Of a stretch of 64,000 nucleotides of DNA, positions 9,907 through 22,170 are shown in pieces. Where the stretch lies: the NCBI GenBank assembly GCA_037043235.1, contig JAWRVZ010000093.1:2407001-2471000 (forward strand), given 5' to 3'. This DNA comes from Rhodeus uyekii (taxonomy: Eukaryota > Chordata > Actinopteri > Cypriniformes > Acheilognathidae). Position 1 is the first letter of the stretch; every line of letters begins with the position of its first letter. The notes beneath the pieces are model-generated. The model worked only from the letters and a program-made list of their open reading frames with translations. It was not told the origin of the DNA and did no database searches. The position numbers were made by a program, and so were the translations under genes.

Positions 9907-10985
9907 TACTGTTGTTTGTTCTGAAGCACCACTCCCGTATCATCAACCAATCAGATTGTAGGGTTAGGCTTAGGGCGGAGCTTGAACGACATGCTTATAA
10001 ACCTATTAGTTCCTTACAATGTAAGGTTTAGTTAATTAATTGGGGATAAGGACTGGTTGTTGACATGAATGTTGCTCTAGGACCAACAAAAGATATTGAT
10101 CCGGGAACATGTACTACTTGGCGATTAACATCAAGCAGAACATCTTGGATCTTTTTTGGTCCTGGAATGACATTCAAACTCAGAAATAATTCAATTAGTG
10201 TTTTTAAATCTTTTTTTTTTTGTCATAGTTACATCCATAGGGAAAAATAAACGAACGTAGAAAGGAAAACTGTAATTCAATAAGTTCTCAGAGAATATAG
10301 CTAGTGTTTTTTATTTTTACCCCATTAGCAAACCTCATCTTAGAATATATATATTTTTTTAAATAATACACAATTCAAGATATATTCTATGAAAATGATC
10401 TTCATTTATTAGTTTTGCTTACTAGGTTTTAATCTGTATGATGGGCTAAGGGGGAAAATGTTGGGATATTTTTCTTTTTGAATGTAAATGAAGATTCCTC
10501 ATACACAATTGTAGTGACCTATTTTGCCTTCCGCATATCATGTGTGTAACTGTGGCCCTTTAAGGCCACCAGTAAGAGAAACTGATAGGTAGATTCAACT
10601 GCATTCTCTGTAATGATGCGCTTCCAGGAGAGGAACACCAGACATAATCACTCGTTAATTTGTTTTCTGATCAACCGGCCTACGTTGCATTTGACAACAA
10701 ATAAATTGAATAATAAACAGACAGATAAGTAACAGCTAATCTGTTCAATTGGTATATCAATATATCTTAATCTGAGCCATATGGAGGCTTGTGCACTTCC
10801 TGTAAGAGCATTAGCCAAGCACAAGCCTCCAGAAAAAGCTTGGTTACTAATCTGTAAGATGCACTGGTTTTCGGGCCTATGTATTTATGTGAATAAATAC
10901 AAAATTCACAGCAGTAAGCAAACCATCCATAACCCTATTCCTGTGAGGCTCATTCTTCATCTATAAATAGAAAAGAAAAGCTCAC
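9907..10985. other. Noncoding; no gene seen
   Basis: AT-rich sequence with short homopolymer runs. No exon or element boundaries were resolved. Confidence 0.4.
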
Positions 10986-11026
10986 CTCCCATCTTCCGTC
11001 TCATCCATGTCGCTGCTGAAACTCAT
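10986..11026 (-). CDS. Candidate first coding exon of an unidentified minus-strand gene (13 codons plus 2 nt)
   Basis: On the minus strand an ATG in good context (A at -3, CTAAAATGA) at 11026-11024 opens a frame reading MSFSSDMDETEDG plus two bases of the next codon. It ends at a consensus splice donor (GGGAG/gtgagc) at 10986. The upstream sequence up to about 11500 is complex and purine/pyrimidine-biased, compatible with a 5' UTR or promoter. The peptide is acidic and I do not recognise it. No downstream exon was found before the DIRS element, so the next exon would be beyond position 1 or too short to see. In mammals NUMBL is the same-strand neighbour of COQ8B, which makes numbl a synteny-based candidate only. 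It may also be a chance donor after an ATG. Confidence 0.35.
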
Positions 11027-11500
11027 TTTAGACAGATGGCAGAAGACCAAAGCCAGGTAAAGTATTCAAATCGAACCACCGGAGGATGTTTCAGAGTCAA
11101 AACTGACGTTCGGTGGAAAGCTTGAGGCAGAATGCTGTTGAATATTCAGTATTTGGATCCAAAAGGAGGAGGCAACCACACCTCCTCTTTAGAGATTAAC
11201 TTAGAGGCGGCGACAATAACACATGTGCTCAGTCTCATCACAATATGTGTCCTCGCCTACAGAAACACGCGCTGACGCAGGGAGACATGCGAATTTGGCT
11301 GGATGTGCTGAGCTGCAGCCTCTGAGGAGCAAATCAACTTTTTGTCTTTCCACAACACAGACAGCGAGGGGAGGATGGAGAGGGAAAGATAGAGAGACAG
11401 GGAGGGGAGGGGAGAGAGAAACAGAGGAGGAGCGCGGGTGGAGGTGATTAGACTGGAGATGGAGATGACACACTTTCAGTCGCCCATCTGCAGTGCCAGT
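11027..11500 (-). promoter_or_regulatory. Possible 5' UTR / promoter of the 10986-11026 exon
   Basis: A purine-rich block (11370-11450, GGGAGGGGAGGGG-type on the plus strand) and a higher-complexity stretch (11230-11340) lie directly upstream of the candidate ATG on the minus strand. No TATA box was identified. The assignment depends on the exon being real. Confidence 0.25.
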
Positions 11501-13778
11501 TGTCTGTGTTGTTACGCTTGTACTTGCTATGTTCTTCGGCTGTTCTCAGCGCTCTCCTAGGCATCATGTGTAGTCATGCATCAAAATTCATACTTTTTAT
11601 TTGTATTTTTTTATATTGCTTTTCATTGCTTGATATTTTAACTTTATTTTTGACATTTTGATAACATTTATAATGAACTTCAAAATAATTTAATAGGGAC
11701 TCCCCAATTATTTTTTGTCAGCTGAACCCCTTTGAATTAAATTACTAACTTAAGTAATTAATACTTAATTAATATTAAACTCTTTCCTCACCAGCGTTTT
11801 TGATCAAGTTCCATGATCCCCAGATTATTTCGTTGTATGACTATCTGCTTTTTTGTTTTATTGTAGCTTCATGCATTACTTTTTTTTAATCAACATTTGA
11901 ATATGGATACGTTTCATAAAAAAGCAACAATCTGAGCAAAAAGCTATAAAAAAAAGTTTTTGTGAAAGAAAAACATCCGAACGATGATCAAAACACAGAT
12001 GGAGCAGATCGAGTCCATCAACACCCGACATTTCATTCAATAACATTGGGAAGTATTGATTGATATGCCGTTTTATGTTGATGATCGCATTAATTTACAT
12101 ATGCATATGATTTCAAGTGATATTTCTTCACATGTCTTTTGATCAGGAGATTCAGGAGATAGTCTTTAAGAAGATGTGTAATAAGAGTTAATAATAACAT
12201 GCAATGGCATGTTCACTGTTCTCTGATGTCAGTTAATAACCACATGAAAAGCAGATAAATAAATAAAACTTTTTTCAGCTAACAATATCCCTGCAGTTCC
12301 CTCACAAACCCAGTTTCGGAAACCCAGTTCTATATTTATCCATTCATTATTTGTTCTGATTACGTATGCATTAAAGGCTCCACCATATCGTAATTACCAG
12401 TGGATTTTTCTGTGCCTGGAGCTGGAGAATCGTAAAGTAAAATGTAGGTCATGCTTAAAGGTGCAGTGTATCATTTCTGCAATGTTAGTGAAACAAACCA
12501 AAATGGTTTCAAACAGGTTTCCCCGAACACTGTCACATTGTTTGAATATACAGTAAGTCCCGCCTCAAACTCACACCACTGGTTCAGCCAATGTTCCTAT
12601 GATGGTCAAGCAGCATTTCAAAAGCATATTGTGTTTACTTTCCAACTTCACTTACTGTTGCACATTAAACCTCTGATAAGAGAAAGTATTTTGAAAGTGT
12701 TTGCCCGTCTTTTTTATATAACATGTGATAAAAAAAAGCTTTCATCTGGAAGTGACAGAGAACAATTATGAGATATAATATAATTAGGGCTAGCAAACTT
12801 GTCTCACAGGACTTGAAGACAGCATAACTGCTTCTTCAACTCCAGCTGTCTTGTGCTGACTGTATAATTTCATCACTTATATTTCAAATCATGTCGCTGC
12901 AGCTTTTCTAGGCTGAAACAGAGGAGTCTCTTGGCCGGTCCGACTGGTGGAGCTTCCCTCTGGTGCTGAATTGATCACGCTCTGTTGATTGAACTTGTCC
13001 TAAATTCTCATGACCCAAATGAGAGTCCACCAGCAAGGCTGGATCAATGTATTCACATGGACATTTAACAAGACTGATCATGTCTAGCATTTCGTATGCA
13101 TGTTTTACCCAGCAGAGGCAATAAACAGAGGGGTTTCGAGCTCTAAAGAAAAATCACATACAAAGTCTTGCAAAAATATTCTGATCCTAAAACAATTCTT
13201 AATCACACATTTTTCACAGCACTTCATACTCCAAATTGAACCTCTTGGGAATAGGAAACTCTTCGATTCAGACACAAAAATACATATTTCTATGCTAGTT
13301 CTTAGTAATGATGTACAGTCCTCTCTGATATGAAATTATAGATGCTATATACCTCATATGAATATAAACAGGCCTCCCGTTAAGGCAAACATGCTTTCAG
13401 TTGCCAGTCTGTTAAACAAGAGTCAATCAATGTGCCCCTCCTCTCTAGAGGGTCAGTGAAAGCGGGGTCAGATTTATGTAGTGCGACTGTACGAGCCACA
13501 TACTAGAGAATGACAGTCACAAAGATTCAGTGGCAGATTGCCCTCTACCTGCACTAAGCGGCAAAATGACAAAGGCCTGCGTATCTTTACTCAGCTGTCA
13601 GGGGATACATGATGTAAGCTAATCTGCTGCATATGTAAGATCCACATTAACATTTTAAACTTTGCAAATCATAACTGATGATTTGTGTACAATATGACAA
13701 AGAATATGTGTTAAGAAAGTCGCTTAAAACATTCATTAAAATTGTATAATTTGGCTGAATAAAAAATACCAATTTCTA
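11501..13778. other. Noncoding; islands of complex sequence
   Basis: No exon supported. The sequence near 12450 (TTAAAGGTGCAGTGTATCATTTCTGCAATG) resembles the terminus of a common fish MITE. The interval 13380-13640 is complex, balanced in composition and free of repeats, so it is a candidate conserved noncoding element. Confidence 0.4.
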
Positions 13779-14510
13779 GTCACCAACTTGTTGGCTCTGT
13801 TATCAACTACCTGATATTCAGATTCTCAGATAGCTGTGGAAGTGAATGTGTTTTGTCGCTTAATTTTTATAATGATCATGTTCGTTGATCTGTGACACGC
13901 GACGGACGCCGCTGTGTTGTTTTGCGCCACAGTTCAGAGAATCTGATCGGTCTGATTTACAACACGTCAATTCAGTCACTTCTTCTGAAATACGTGATAG
14001 TAAGTGTCCAGTGAAGTGGGAGAAGAACAGAGTGACGTTTATAGTTACCAATGCAATGTGTATCTGATATGAATAAAACACAGAGTCAGTTTATAATTGA
14101 ATGCATTTGGTATTTCCTCTTTTATAGACATTCGTGTGTATTTATTAAAGTATAAATGTATTGTTTTGCCAGTACTTATGAGTATTTAAATCTTTGAAAC
14201 CTAAAAGAAACCTTATGTGGTTGAAAACACTGAATTGTTGCGATAAATGACAAGCTCTGATCGTGTCTTTTTCTGGATCAGTGCCAGATATTGCGTGAAA
14301 ACACGTGTGAATTTAGCGGTTGATCATGTGCCACATATGAACACTGGTGTGATCGTACACGTCAAAGGGTGAAGGGTTTGTTATCTGAACTTCATATCTG
14401 TTGCTCTTGTTCAGTGCAAGAAAACTTACTCCCTGGCCAAAAAAATCATGTACCCCAGGGTCACGCATGCCCCCCTGGCATCGCTCCGCCCCACTATTTG
14501 AGAACCACTG
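13779..14510 (+). mobile_element. hAT-like non-autonomous element, copy 1, 5'-truncated
   Basis: The interval is closely similar, over hundreds of bases, to 37386-37970. It ends in the same terminus, CACTATTTGAGAACCACTG, at 14510. The left terminal inverted repeat present in the second copy at 37228 is not found here, so this copy is truncated on the left near 13779. A stretch before the right end (14420-14490) is not shared. No transposase reading frame is present. Confidence 0.75.
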
Positions 14511-16154
14511 GTATAAAGGATCCCTGCGTCAGGTCTTAAAGTGACAGCAGCCTAATATACCAGCTGCCAAATTATGAGACAATATCAAAAATATCTATTG
14601 TAATGTACAATGCTGACTGTCTAGAAACTTTGAAAAACCATTAGCCACAGTTAACGTCAAGACCTATATGTGAATAACAGCCTAAATAAACCAGTTTAGT
14701 GATCTTACCTCTTCAGAAACCATTGGCTTTATGGGTTTGGAAAGAAATAAGGTTGAGTAAATGATGATAGAATTGAAATTTTGGGGTAAATGAGTGCACG
14801 TAACCAGCAGTTTACTTTCTGAAAATCCCAACAGAGGCCCAGGCTATGACTTCCCTCAGCTGCCCTGCATTCAGTCCCATCACCATGGAGGGGAGCCCCA
14901 GGCTCATGTGAACACACTGGCCTTGTCTGTTTGTTCTCAAAGCCTCAAGGCATAAAAAGCAGCCCATCTGACGCAGACGCACTGATATCAAGCAGGCGAA
15001 AGCCTCCAGCAAGGCCCAAAGAGATACTGAGATCCAGTAGCAATGCAACTTCCTGCTTTTTTCTCTCTCCAAAGCAATCGATTACCAAGTCTTCGTCTCA
15101 AGCAACTCATTACACCTAATGCGGTTTCTCCCTACCCTCTCCTCTTTCTCCCTCTGCTTGTTCTCCTCCCTTAAGGAATAAGTTCCTTCTTATTTTCGCT
15201 ACAGGGATGATTGCGGTCCCAGTTGGATCTGACAAGAGACCCAGAGTGCAATCACACCCAGAGGTCCGTCACGCTAAGAATCCTCACTGTTCGTCATACC
15301 TCACTCCAATCTCCATCAACACCCCCAATCATCACCTCCTTCGGCTGCATGGCAACCAGCTCCCATGGCAACCACTCTTACAGGGGGTGTATGGGGTGAG
15401 TAGCAGAGCCTGATGGAAGGAAAAAAGCTATGGGAGAAACGAAGCATGGAAATGAAGCGCTACAGCAAACACACTTTGAATAATTGTTGTCTTGACACTA
15501 CTTCCTGGCACATGGTGGGGAAAATTCACAGTTAAACTACGCATAAATGACAGGAGAAAGTTTAACATACCTAATGCTAATATTTACATAAAGAATCTTT
15601 TTGCCAAATGACTGGGAGGGTTGTTTTGCTTGCTTTTTAATTGCCTGGTGGTGTACGATGGGTGATAGTGCATAATACCAATATGAATGTTATAGCAAAT
15701 GAGACACAAAATTGTGGAATTTAGTAGAAAACTTATTAATAATAAATAAATAAATTCTAGAACATTTGCATGGGAATTTCTGTGCTTCTTTTTCTTTACT
15801 TTACTTTTATTTTATTGTCTGGTTACTTAATAAGGGTAACTGTTTTAAATCAATATTTAACAAGAAAAAAGTATCCATCGGTAATTGATTGGAACATAAA
15901 AAGTAAATTACAAAAAGAATGGAGTGAAAGTAAATGTAAATGTACTAAAACAGTTATTTAATTTTTTTAAGATTATTCAAGAAACATAATTTCAGAGGAG
16001 CAAGTCAATACGTTTATACATTTGTTGCATTTAATTATCTTAATCCTGAAAATGAAGTTGACGTAGTTATGGTTAGGGCTTGGTTTAGGGGTAGTTACTT
16101 GTAATTATACATAATTATGTTATGTTTGTCATGTTTATTATCTTATTACAGTAA
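14511..16154. other. Noncoding apart from a candidate exon at 15205-15395
   Basis: The interval 14800-15420 is complex and not obviously repetitive. Outside the candidate exon no coding potential is convincing. From 15480 the sequence becomes AT-rich. Confidence 0.4.
15205..15395 (+). other. Candidate orphan exon with two RFX-like half-sites
   Basis: A pyrimidine-rich tract ending TTTTCGCTACAG (acceptor at 15203-15204) precedes a 191-base block that ends at a consensus donor (GGG/gtgagt, 15396). One plus-strand frame is open across the block, but its product resembles nothing I know and no partner exon was found. Two copies of CATGGCAACC-type sequence (about 15347-15357 and 15363-15373) resemble half-sites of RFX X-boxes, so an enhancer or noncoding-RNA exon is as likely as a coding exon. 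Confidence 0.3.
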
Positions 16155-16484
16155 CCCTTTACGATAAGGTTTCATTAGTTACCATTAGTTTGAATACTTT
16201 AGTTAACAAGAACTAACAATGAACATTATTTCTGCAGAATTTATTCATATTAGGTCGTGCTAATATCAAGCATCTGCTAATACATTCTTAAAAATCAAAT
16301 GTTGTATTTGTTAACATTAGTTCATGTACTGTGAACTAACATGAACAAACAATGAACAGCTGGATGTTTATTAAGTAACATTAACAAAGATTAATAAATA
16401 CTGTAATAAATGTATTGCTCATGGTTAGTTCATGTTATTTAATACATTATCTAATGTTAACAAATTAAACCTCATTGTAAAGTG
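16155..16484. mobile_element. MITE with CTTTAC..GTAAAG ends
   Basis: The left end CCTTTACGATAAGG and right end CCTCATTGTAAAGTG form an imperfect terminal inverted repeat. The interior is built of repeated TTAACATTAGTTCATG and its complement, a pattern characteristic of a very abundant fish MITE. A degraded relative lies at about 56240-56455. Target-site duplications were not resolved. Confidence 0.65.
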
Positions 16485-18086
16485 CTGCAGTTATTACTGT
16501 AGTATTACTGTAACTACGGCTCCTTAAAATGAGTGTTACCACATTTTCTTACCTAATTTTGTAAGAAATCAAGAGCTAGCACATCTGTTAAATGTTTAAG
16601 CAACCATATTTATGTCACGGCGTCACAGTACAAGGACTCTTATTTTGTCTTTTTTCAGTCACGTGTTCCTTTGTTTTTCCTTTGTTACCATGGACACTTT
16701 TCACAGCTGTTCATCATTTGTTCATTACCCCTCATGTATTTAGTTCTCGCTGTTCTGATAGATTCATGTTCAATTGTGTTCTGATAGACACAACTGTTCA
16801 TTATTCAGTTGTCGGTTGTTGTTTGTGTTGACTACATGTTTGTGTTAGCGCTGCTGTTCCACTTACCCTTGCCTTCATTACAGTTCCTATTGATCTTCAT
16901 CTTCATCTTTGATCCGTGACAATTTGTCATCCAATAATCTCAAAACGGCTAAATACCACCCAGTTAACAAGCCTGTCTTGTGTATCAATCTATCAATAGG
17001 TACAAGTAATTATAAACAGTGCTCAGACATGCGAACACCTTTATTCAATTCTCCCTCACTATTTTTCTGAAAACTTTAACTAAATGCCACTGGGTGCAGT
17101 TGACAAAAAAAGGCCAGTGACTGACCAATGTCAGCATGGCAGGACCTCCAACCACGTCCTAGTCCATATATTGGATAAACACAAAAACTGTTTTTCAATT
17201 ATTAGACTGCAGCCGAATGGTGCGATGACTCAAGAATGCTTTATGGAGGTTTCCACCAGACTGGTAAAAGTGAGTCAGGAAAAGTGAGTGGAAAGAAGGA
17301 CAGGCCCACAGATGGCCCACAGCAGGGCTGGGACATGCCACATGGTTCCTTCTTGACAGCTAGTGGCATCCAACACAGGGAGCAGAAGTGGACAACTTTG
17401 TTATGCTAATGGAGTGGGACAGCTGCCTGTGGTCATGGGACGTCACTGCACGAGTGGAACTTAAAAAACAAAACAAAAAAAATGCTAATGAACCTATCAT
17501 CACAGATGACCCTGGTTCCTATCCATGCCAATCAATGTCAATGGTTGTCATATAATTTTAGAGATGCGTGATATATATCGGAACCATATCGGTATTCAGT
17601 TGATATTACTTTTTTTTAATTTTGTGAATATTGAATATTTAATTGTCCGTGGTAAATTCACCTATTACGTTACATTACATTACGCTAACTTAAAGATTAT
17701 CTTTAAAAATATGATTTAGTATTATTAATCTCAAAATGAATTTCCATTTTTCATACTTTACATTATAATGTTGTAGCATTTAAAATGATTCATTTTAGGT
17801 TTGCTTATCAGTTATCGGGCATAACATGAAAATAATTAACAGTGTCTCAGTATTGGCTTGAATTTTATTGTCACTTTTTATGAATAACCTGCTGCGTTCA
17901 AGTCCTTCTGGGAACTACGTATTTACGAGTTGAAAGTCGTAATTATGACATTCAAGCCATTTTGGTGCTTTTGTTCAAAGAAAGAATTCTTGCAAAAATT
18001 TTCTACAAAATGTTGAATAAAGAATGTGCACCCATGTGTTTTTTGTTTGTTATGCTTTTATTTATATATATATATATATATATATA
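16485..18086. other. Noncoding; no gene seen
   Basis: The interval 17040-17430 is complex and low in simple repeats and may be conserved noncoding DNA. The rest is AT-rich, ending in a (TA)n run at 18065-18086. Confidence 0.4.
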
Positions 18087-19015
18087 CAGTGGAGTTCGGT
18101 TATGTCGACGGCCTCGGGGGTTGCAAAAAAGCATCGAGATAACCGTTTAGCGAGATAACCCATTTTACATATATTAACATATATTTTCCCACATATAACC
18201 CACAGACGCAGATAATCCGCACGCTCATATAGCCAGCGGGTTTTGGGTTTTGTGTAAAAAATCGTTGGCATAAACCACACCCATAGATTGATGAACTTTT
18301 TTTGTGTCACATTTCGAATTTCAAATGTTGGTCGCATGACTTCAACTATCCATAACTGTTCAGGCTCGGTACACAGTGCTTGTGCGCGAAATTCACACAA
18401 TAAGAAAACAAACACAAGTCAGAATCAGAACAAAAAGAAAAAAGCTGTCTCTCCCGCTGCGGTGTTTAGCAGCACGTCCCTTTAAGAAGCGTGTTGTGTT
18501 GATCATCGGAATGAGATGAGAAGAGCCCGCCCTCATTGCAGCACAGCCAATCACGTCTTCTTGCATGATTGACAGATCAGACAGCCAATCAGCGCCAGCT
18601 GTCAGAGTGATGGTGGAAGCGCCAAAGACAACAACCCTCGCAAGAAAGAAAATTGAACATTTATTGATGTACATGATGTGAGTTATTAAATGAGAATGTA
18701 CATGCTCGAGTTTTCTGGTGTCTTTTTACACAACAGTGTTGCCGCGATTTGTTTGATGAAGCGATCAGCATTCATCTAAAAAAATTTACATACACTGTAC
18801 TGTGTATATGTTTGCTAACAACAAAAGGCATATGTAAAACCACCACAATAAAAACCACCTTCGATTCTTGATACAAACCTTTAATTATATTCTCCAACAA
18901 TGCAAACACAAAGATTGCTCACAAACTCTCTCAAAAAAAAGTGCGGGAACCGGCAGTGGAGTGAGCGGACCGCGATCCACATGCAAGGCAAACTTGAGAT
19001 AAGTGAACTCCACTG
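18087..19015. mobile_element. Tigger/pogo-like non-autonomous DNA transposon (CAGTGGAGTTC ends)
   Basis: Perfect 11-bp terminal inverted repeats, CAGTGGAGTTC at 18087 and GAACTCCACTG ending at 19015, are flanked by TA on both sides, as expected for a TA-targeting Tc1/mariner-superfamily element. The inner terminal sequence contains GGTTATGTCGAC and GAGATAACC, typical of pogo/Tigger ends. The end of a related copy is at 62372-62453. The interior (18540-18600) has two inverted-orientation-capable CCAAT boxes (AGCCAATCACG, AGCCAATCAGC), possibly the relic of the transposase promoter. No transposase frame is evident. Confidence 0.75.
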
Positions 19016-19140
19016 TATATATATTCTAATTATATATTCTAGCACTCAAATTTTGCTCATGCAACTTATTTTTATTGTAAAATTAAACAAATTGACCGTT
19101 AATACAGCTACTGCATCTATCATGTATATTCACTGACACT

Positions 19141-19334
19141 AACCCCACTAACTCTGGGGTTAAAGGTTAATTCCTCACCCTTGTGTCGCTCCAAAGCGGT
19201 CAGACTTTCTTTCATCTTCGGAACACAAATGAAGATCTTTTTGATGAAATCTGAGAGATTCCTATCCCTCCAAAGACATGAGAGGGAATAATTAATGACA
19301 AAAATGTTCATTTTTGGGTGTACTTTCCCTTTAA
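19141..19334 (-). repeat. MITE-like repeat ending in the CATTTTTGGGTGnACTwTCCCTTTAA terminus
   Basis: The right end (19305-19334) has the TTTTTGGGTGTACTTTCCC terminus of a highly abundant fish repeat. The inner part (TCTTCGGAACACAAATGAAGATC) is also standard for this family. Relatives are at 29380-29512, 31735-31975, 39120-39292 and 55424-55648. Confidence 0.6.
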
Positions 19335-21033
19335 AGAAAGTTTGTAGTACTCCACTCGTTTTTTTTCTGTGTTTTCAGAGACTATTTGGAATACAAATCA
19401 GTTGACATCTGCATGCTGCCGTTCTATTTTTGAGAGAAAACAAAGCCGTGCACTCGTCTGCCCCTGTTGTGATACGCAACCAAGAGGCTTTTTTAAGGGA
19501 CATGAAAAATGCAAGTCTTTGGGTTCAGCATGTACTGCTCTTGTCTGCACCGAGGAGTAGAAACCATTATGCATTCAGGCCATGCTACAAAAACATATCT
19601 CAAAATAAACCACCTAAATCGAAAATATACCAGAAATACATGTTTGAAAACCTTCAGTGTCCATCAATAGAGGGCTGTTATTTGTGGACTGCATTGATTG
19701 TGCTTTAGTAATGCCTTAGCCATAGTCTGCACACACTCCTGCACACACTCCATAGTCTGCATTGAACGACCTTCGCTAGACAGCTACAATGTATTGATTC
19801 AAAGTAAAAGGCAAGAACGGCGAAGCAGACAGAATGAAGTGAGCGTTCCACCTCTCAACCAGTCATTTAAGCCGTGGAAGCGCACCTTTCCATTAGTATT
19901 TGGTCTGGTTGTTAGGAAACAAAGCAAAAGGGGGAAAAGGGGGGCCTCTGACTTAACAAAAACTCATTCAACCCAGGACGAGATGCTTCCTGTAAACTTT
20001 CCACTCTCGATAAAGATCATGTGGTAAATAGCGGTAAGTTCCGAATGAGCTTGATCTGAAAATGCAATTTTAGGGGAGTAGAATTTTAGAGGAGGGAGGA
20101 GGAGAATTTTATGCAAATGCTTGAATTGCACAGACTCATTTCCTTAAATTTAGATGACCTTAACTTGCCATCATCAAACGGTCTTAAAGTTAATCTTCAA
20201 AATCACTAATGTCACAATGATCCCTAAATTTAAAATGACATGACTGATCTTTGTGTTTTATTTTCAATTTATGTACACAAAATGGAAATGCTAATAATTA
20301 TCCACTTAACAGTTATAGGGAATTATCTGCTTACTGGCCAGAATTTCAATGTCAGATGTTCAATATGACAAGAGGAGACATGTGGGATTTTACATCTGTG
20401 AGATCTTCAATGAGAGCCAACAAATTCAGTCTGGATTCTTCTAGTTTTTTTTTAAAGCGTTACCAGAGGAGACAGACCAAGAAAACGAAAGAAGATATAA
20501 AAGGTGTGGCCCAACAATGGCAAGGATTTGAAGAGGCCGGGCGAGTGTGCATACAGAGCTTAAAAGCACGGACCACAGATGGTCACCGCGTCTCATCTTT
20601 CAGTGGGCCCCAGCAAATAATTAGCAGAGGTATGCTGTGTGGCCTTTGTCAGCACGTGCGTCTGTCAAACACAAGCGTGTGTCAGGAACAATGGCTGGAC
20701 TACAAAGAGACACAGCCCGGCCTCCCCGCCACCGACACAATTGCTGTGAATTGCTAGGCACGCGCAACTAGGAACAAAAGGGAATGGGACGGGTACTGGG
20801 TGGCATCAAGCCGACACAAGGCCCTCCCTCAAGGTATCTGGCCAAAAAGCTTCAGCATCAGCATTCTGTCGGACTCTTTTTTTATTGTGCATTTAATTTT
20901 AGGAACAACAGTGACAGTAAAGACATTTATATACACTCAAATTTGAAAGTATATGAAACAGCACACTTGTTTTCAACACTGATAGTGATAAAAAAATATA
21001 TATATTTCTAGAGCAGCAAATCACCATATTAGA

Positions 21034-21242
21034 ATGATTTCTGACACTGAAGACTTAAGTAATGACGCTAAAAAATCCAACTTTGCATCACAGGAATAAA
21101 TTTCATTTTAACATATATTCAGATAGAAAATGGTTCTTTTAAATTGCAATAATATGTCACAATATTACTGTTTTTACTGTATTTTTTCTTTGGTGAGAAT
21201 AAGAAAAATCTTAAAAATCGTTCTGACCCCAACATTTTTAAA
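21034..21242 (+). repeat. Dispersed fish repeat, copy 2
   Basis: Shares ACACTGAAGACT, GCATCACAGGAATAAATTTC, CAATATTACTGTTTTTACTG and the TCTGACCCCAACATTTTTAA tail with copies 1, 3 and 4. Confidence 0.65.
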
Positions 21243-21999
21243 AGCTTCAGCGTTAGCATTCTGTTGGGCACTTAAAAGTTGTGCTAACAGTTTTGCAAAA
21301 GCGTGTATGCGCACGAGTCATGAATGCATATGGAAGCGGGGTTAATTCAGTGGAAGGGAGGTCACGGCAAAAGAAAGGAACATAAAAAGATCCTAACAGC
21401 TGGGACAGATCTACAGGGATACAATGGAGTCGGAGTGGGGGAGGGAGAGTGGCAGAAGAGAAATGGGACAGGAAAAAAAAAGATGGGTAGACGGGCCACC
21501 TTTCTAGGAGCCTGACAGGGGTCCTTTGTTACGGCAGCTGGTTGCAGGGAGGTCAGGTCTTCCACTGACCCCCTCCAACCCCCCCGTCCCGCTTCGCTCC
21601 CTGACCAAACACAGCCAGCTGTATAAGGGAGGAGTTAGGGGGTTTCAGTGAGTTTGGGGGAGGGTGTCCAAACAGTGTCCAAATATTAAGACCCTTACAT
21701 GGCTCACATCTAAGTGATCTGCTGTTTCTCACTGCGGGATGATTAAGTGCTTTACAAACTGGTTTACAAATGGATCCGGGGATTCACATTAAATGGCTCT
21801 GGACCCCAAAGCATTCAGACTCTAAAGTGGAGGTAGATAGTAAAACTGACGTGACATGCAGTAGTGACAAACAGATGAATCATTTTGAGATCATTAACAT
21901 TGATAACCGGCTAGTTGAGTATCAAAGGTGTTCAGTCTGCCTAATATTTCAAAACAGTCTCGTCAAATGACTAAATACACTTTTTTGAGCATTATGTAA

Positions 22000-22170
22000 A
22001 ATTACTGACTGGAGACTTGAGTAATGGCTGCTGAAAATTCAGCTTTACCGTCACAGGAATAAATTACATTCTGAAATATATTAAAACAGAAAAGCTTTTT
22101 TCTCAAAGTGATTAAATAAATGCTGCCTTGAGCTTAAGAGACTTCTTTCAACAACATTAAAATAATGTTA
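22000..22170 (+). repeat. Dispersed fish repeat, copy 3
   Basis: Shares CTGGAGACTTGAGTAATGGC, CACAGGAATAAATTACATTC and the AAGAGACTTCTTTCAACAAC region with the other copies. It lies only about 800 bases from copy 2. Confidence 0.65.

Noticed and set aside
9599..9961. 120-codon plus-strand frame
   Set aside because: It runs across the boundary of the 9541-9906 MITE and into flanking DNA, so it is a chance frame.
20251..20757. 168-codon plus-strand frame
   Set aside because: No recognisable domain, no splice context, biased toward residues expected from random sequence. More likely noncoding, possibly regulatory.
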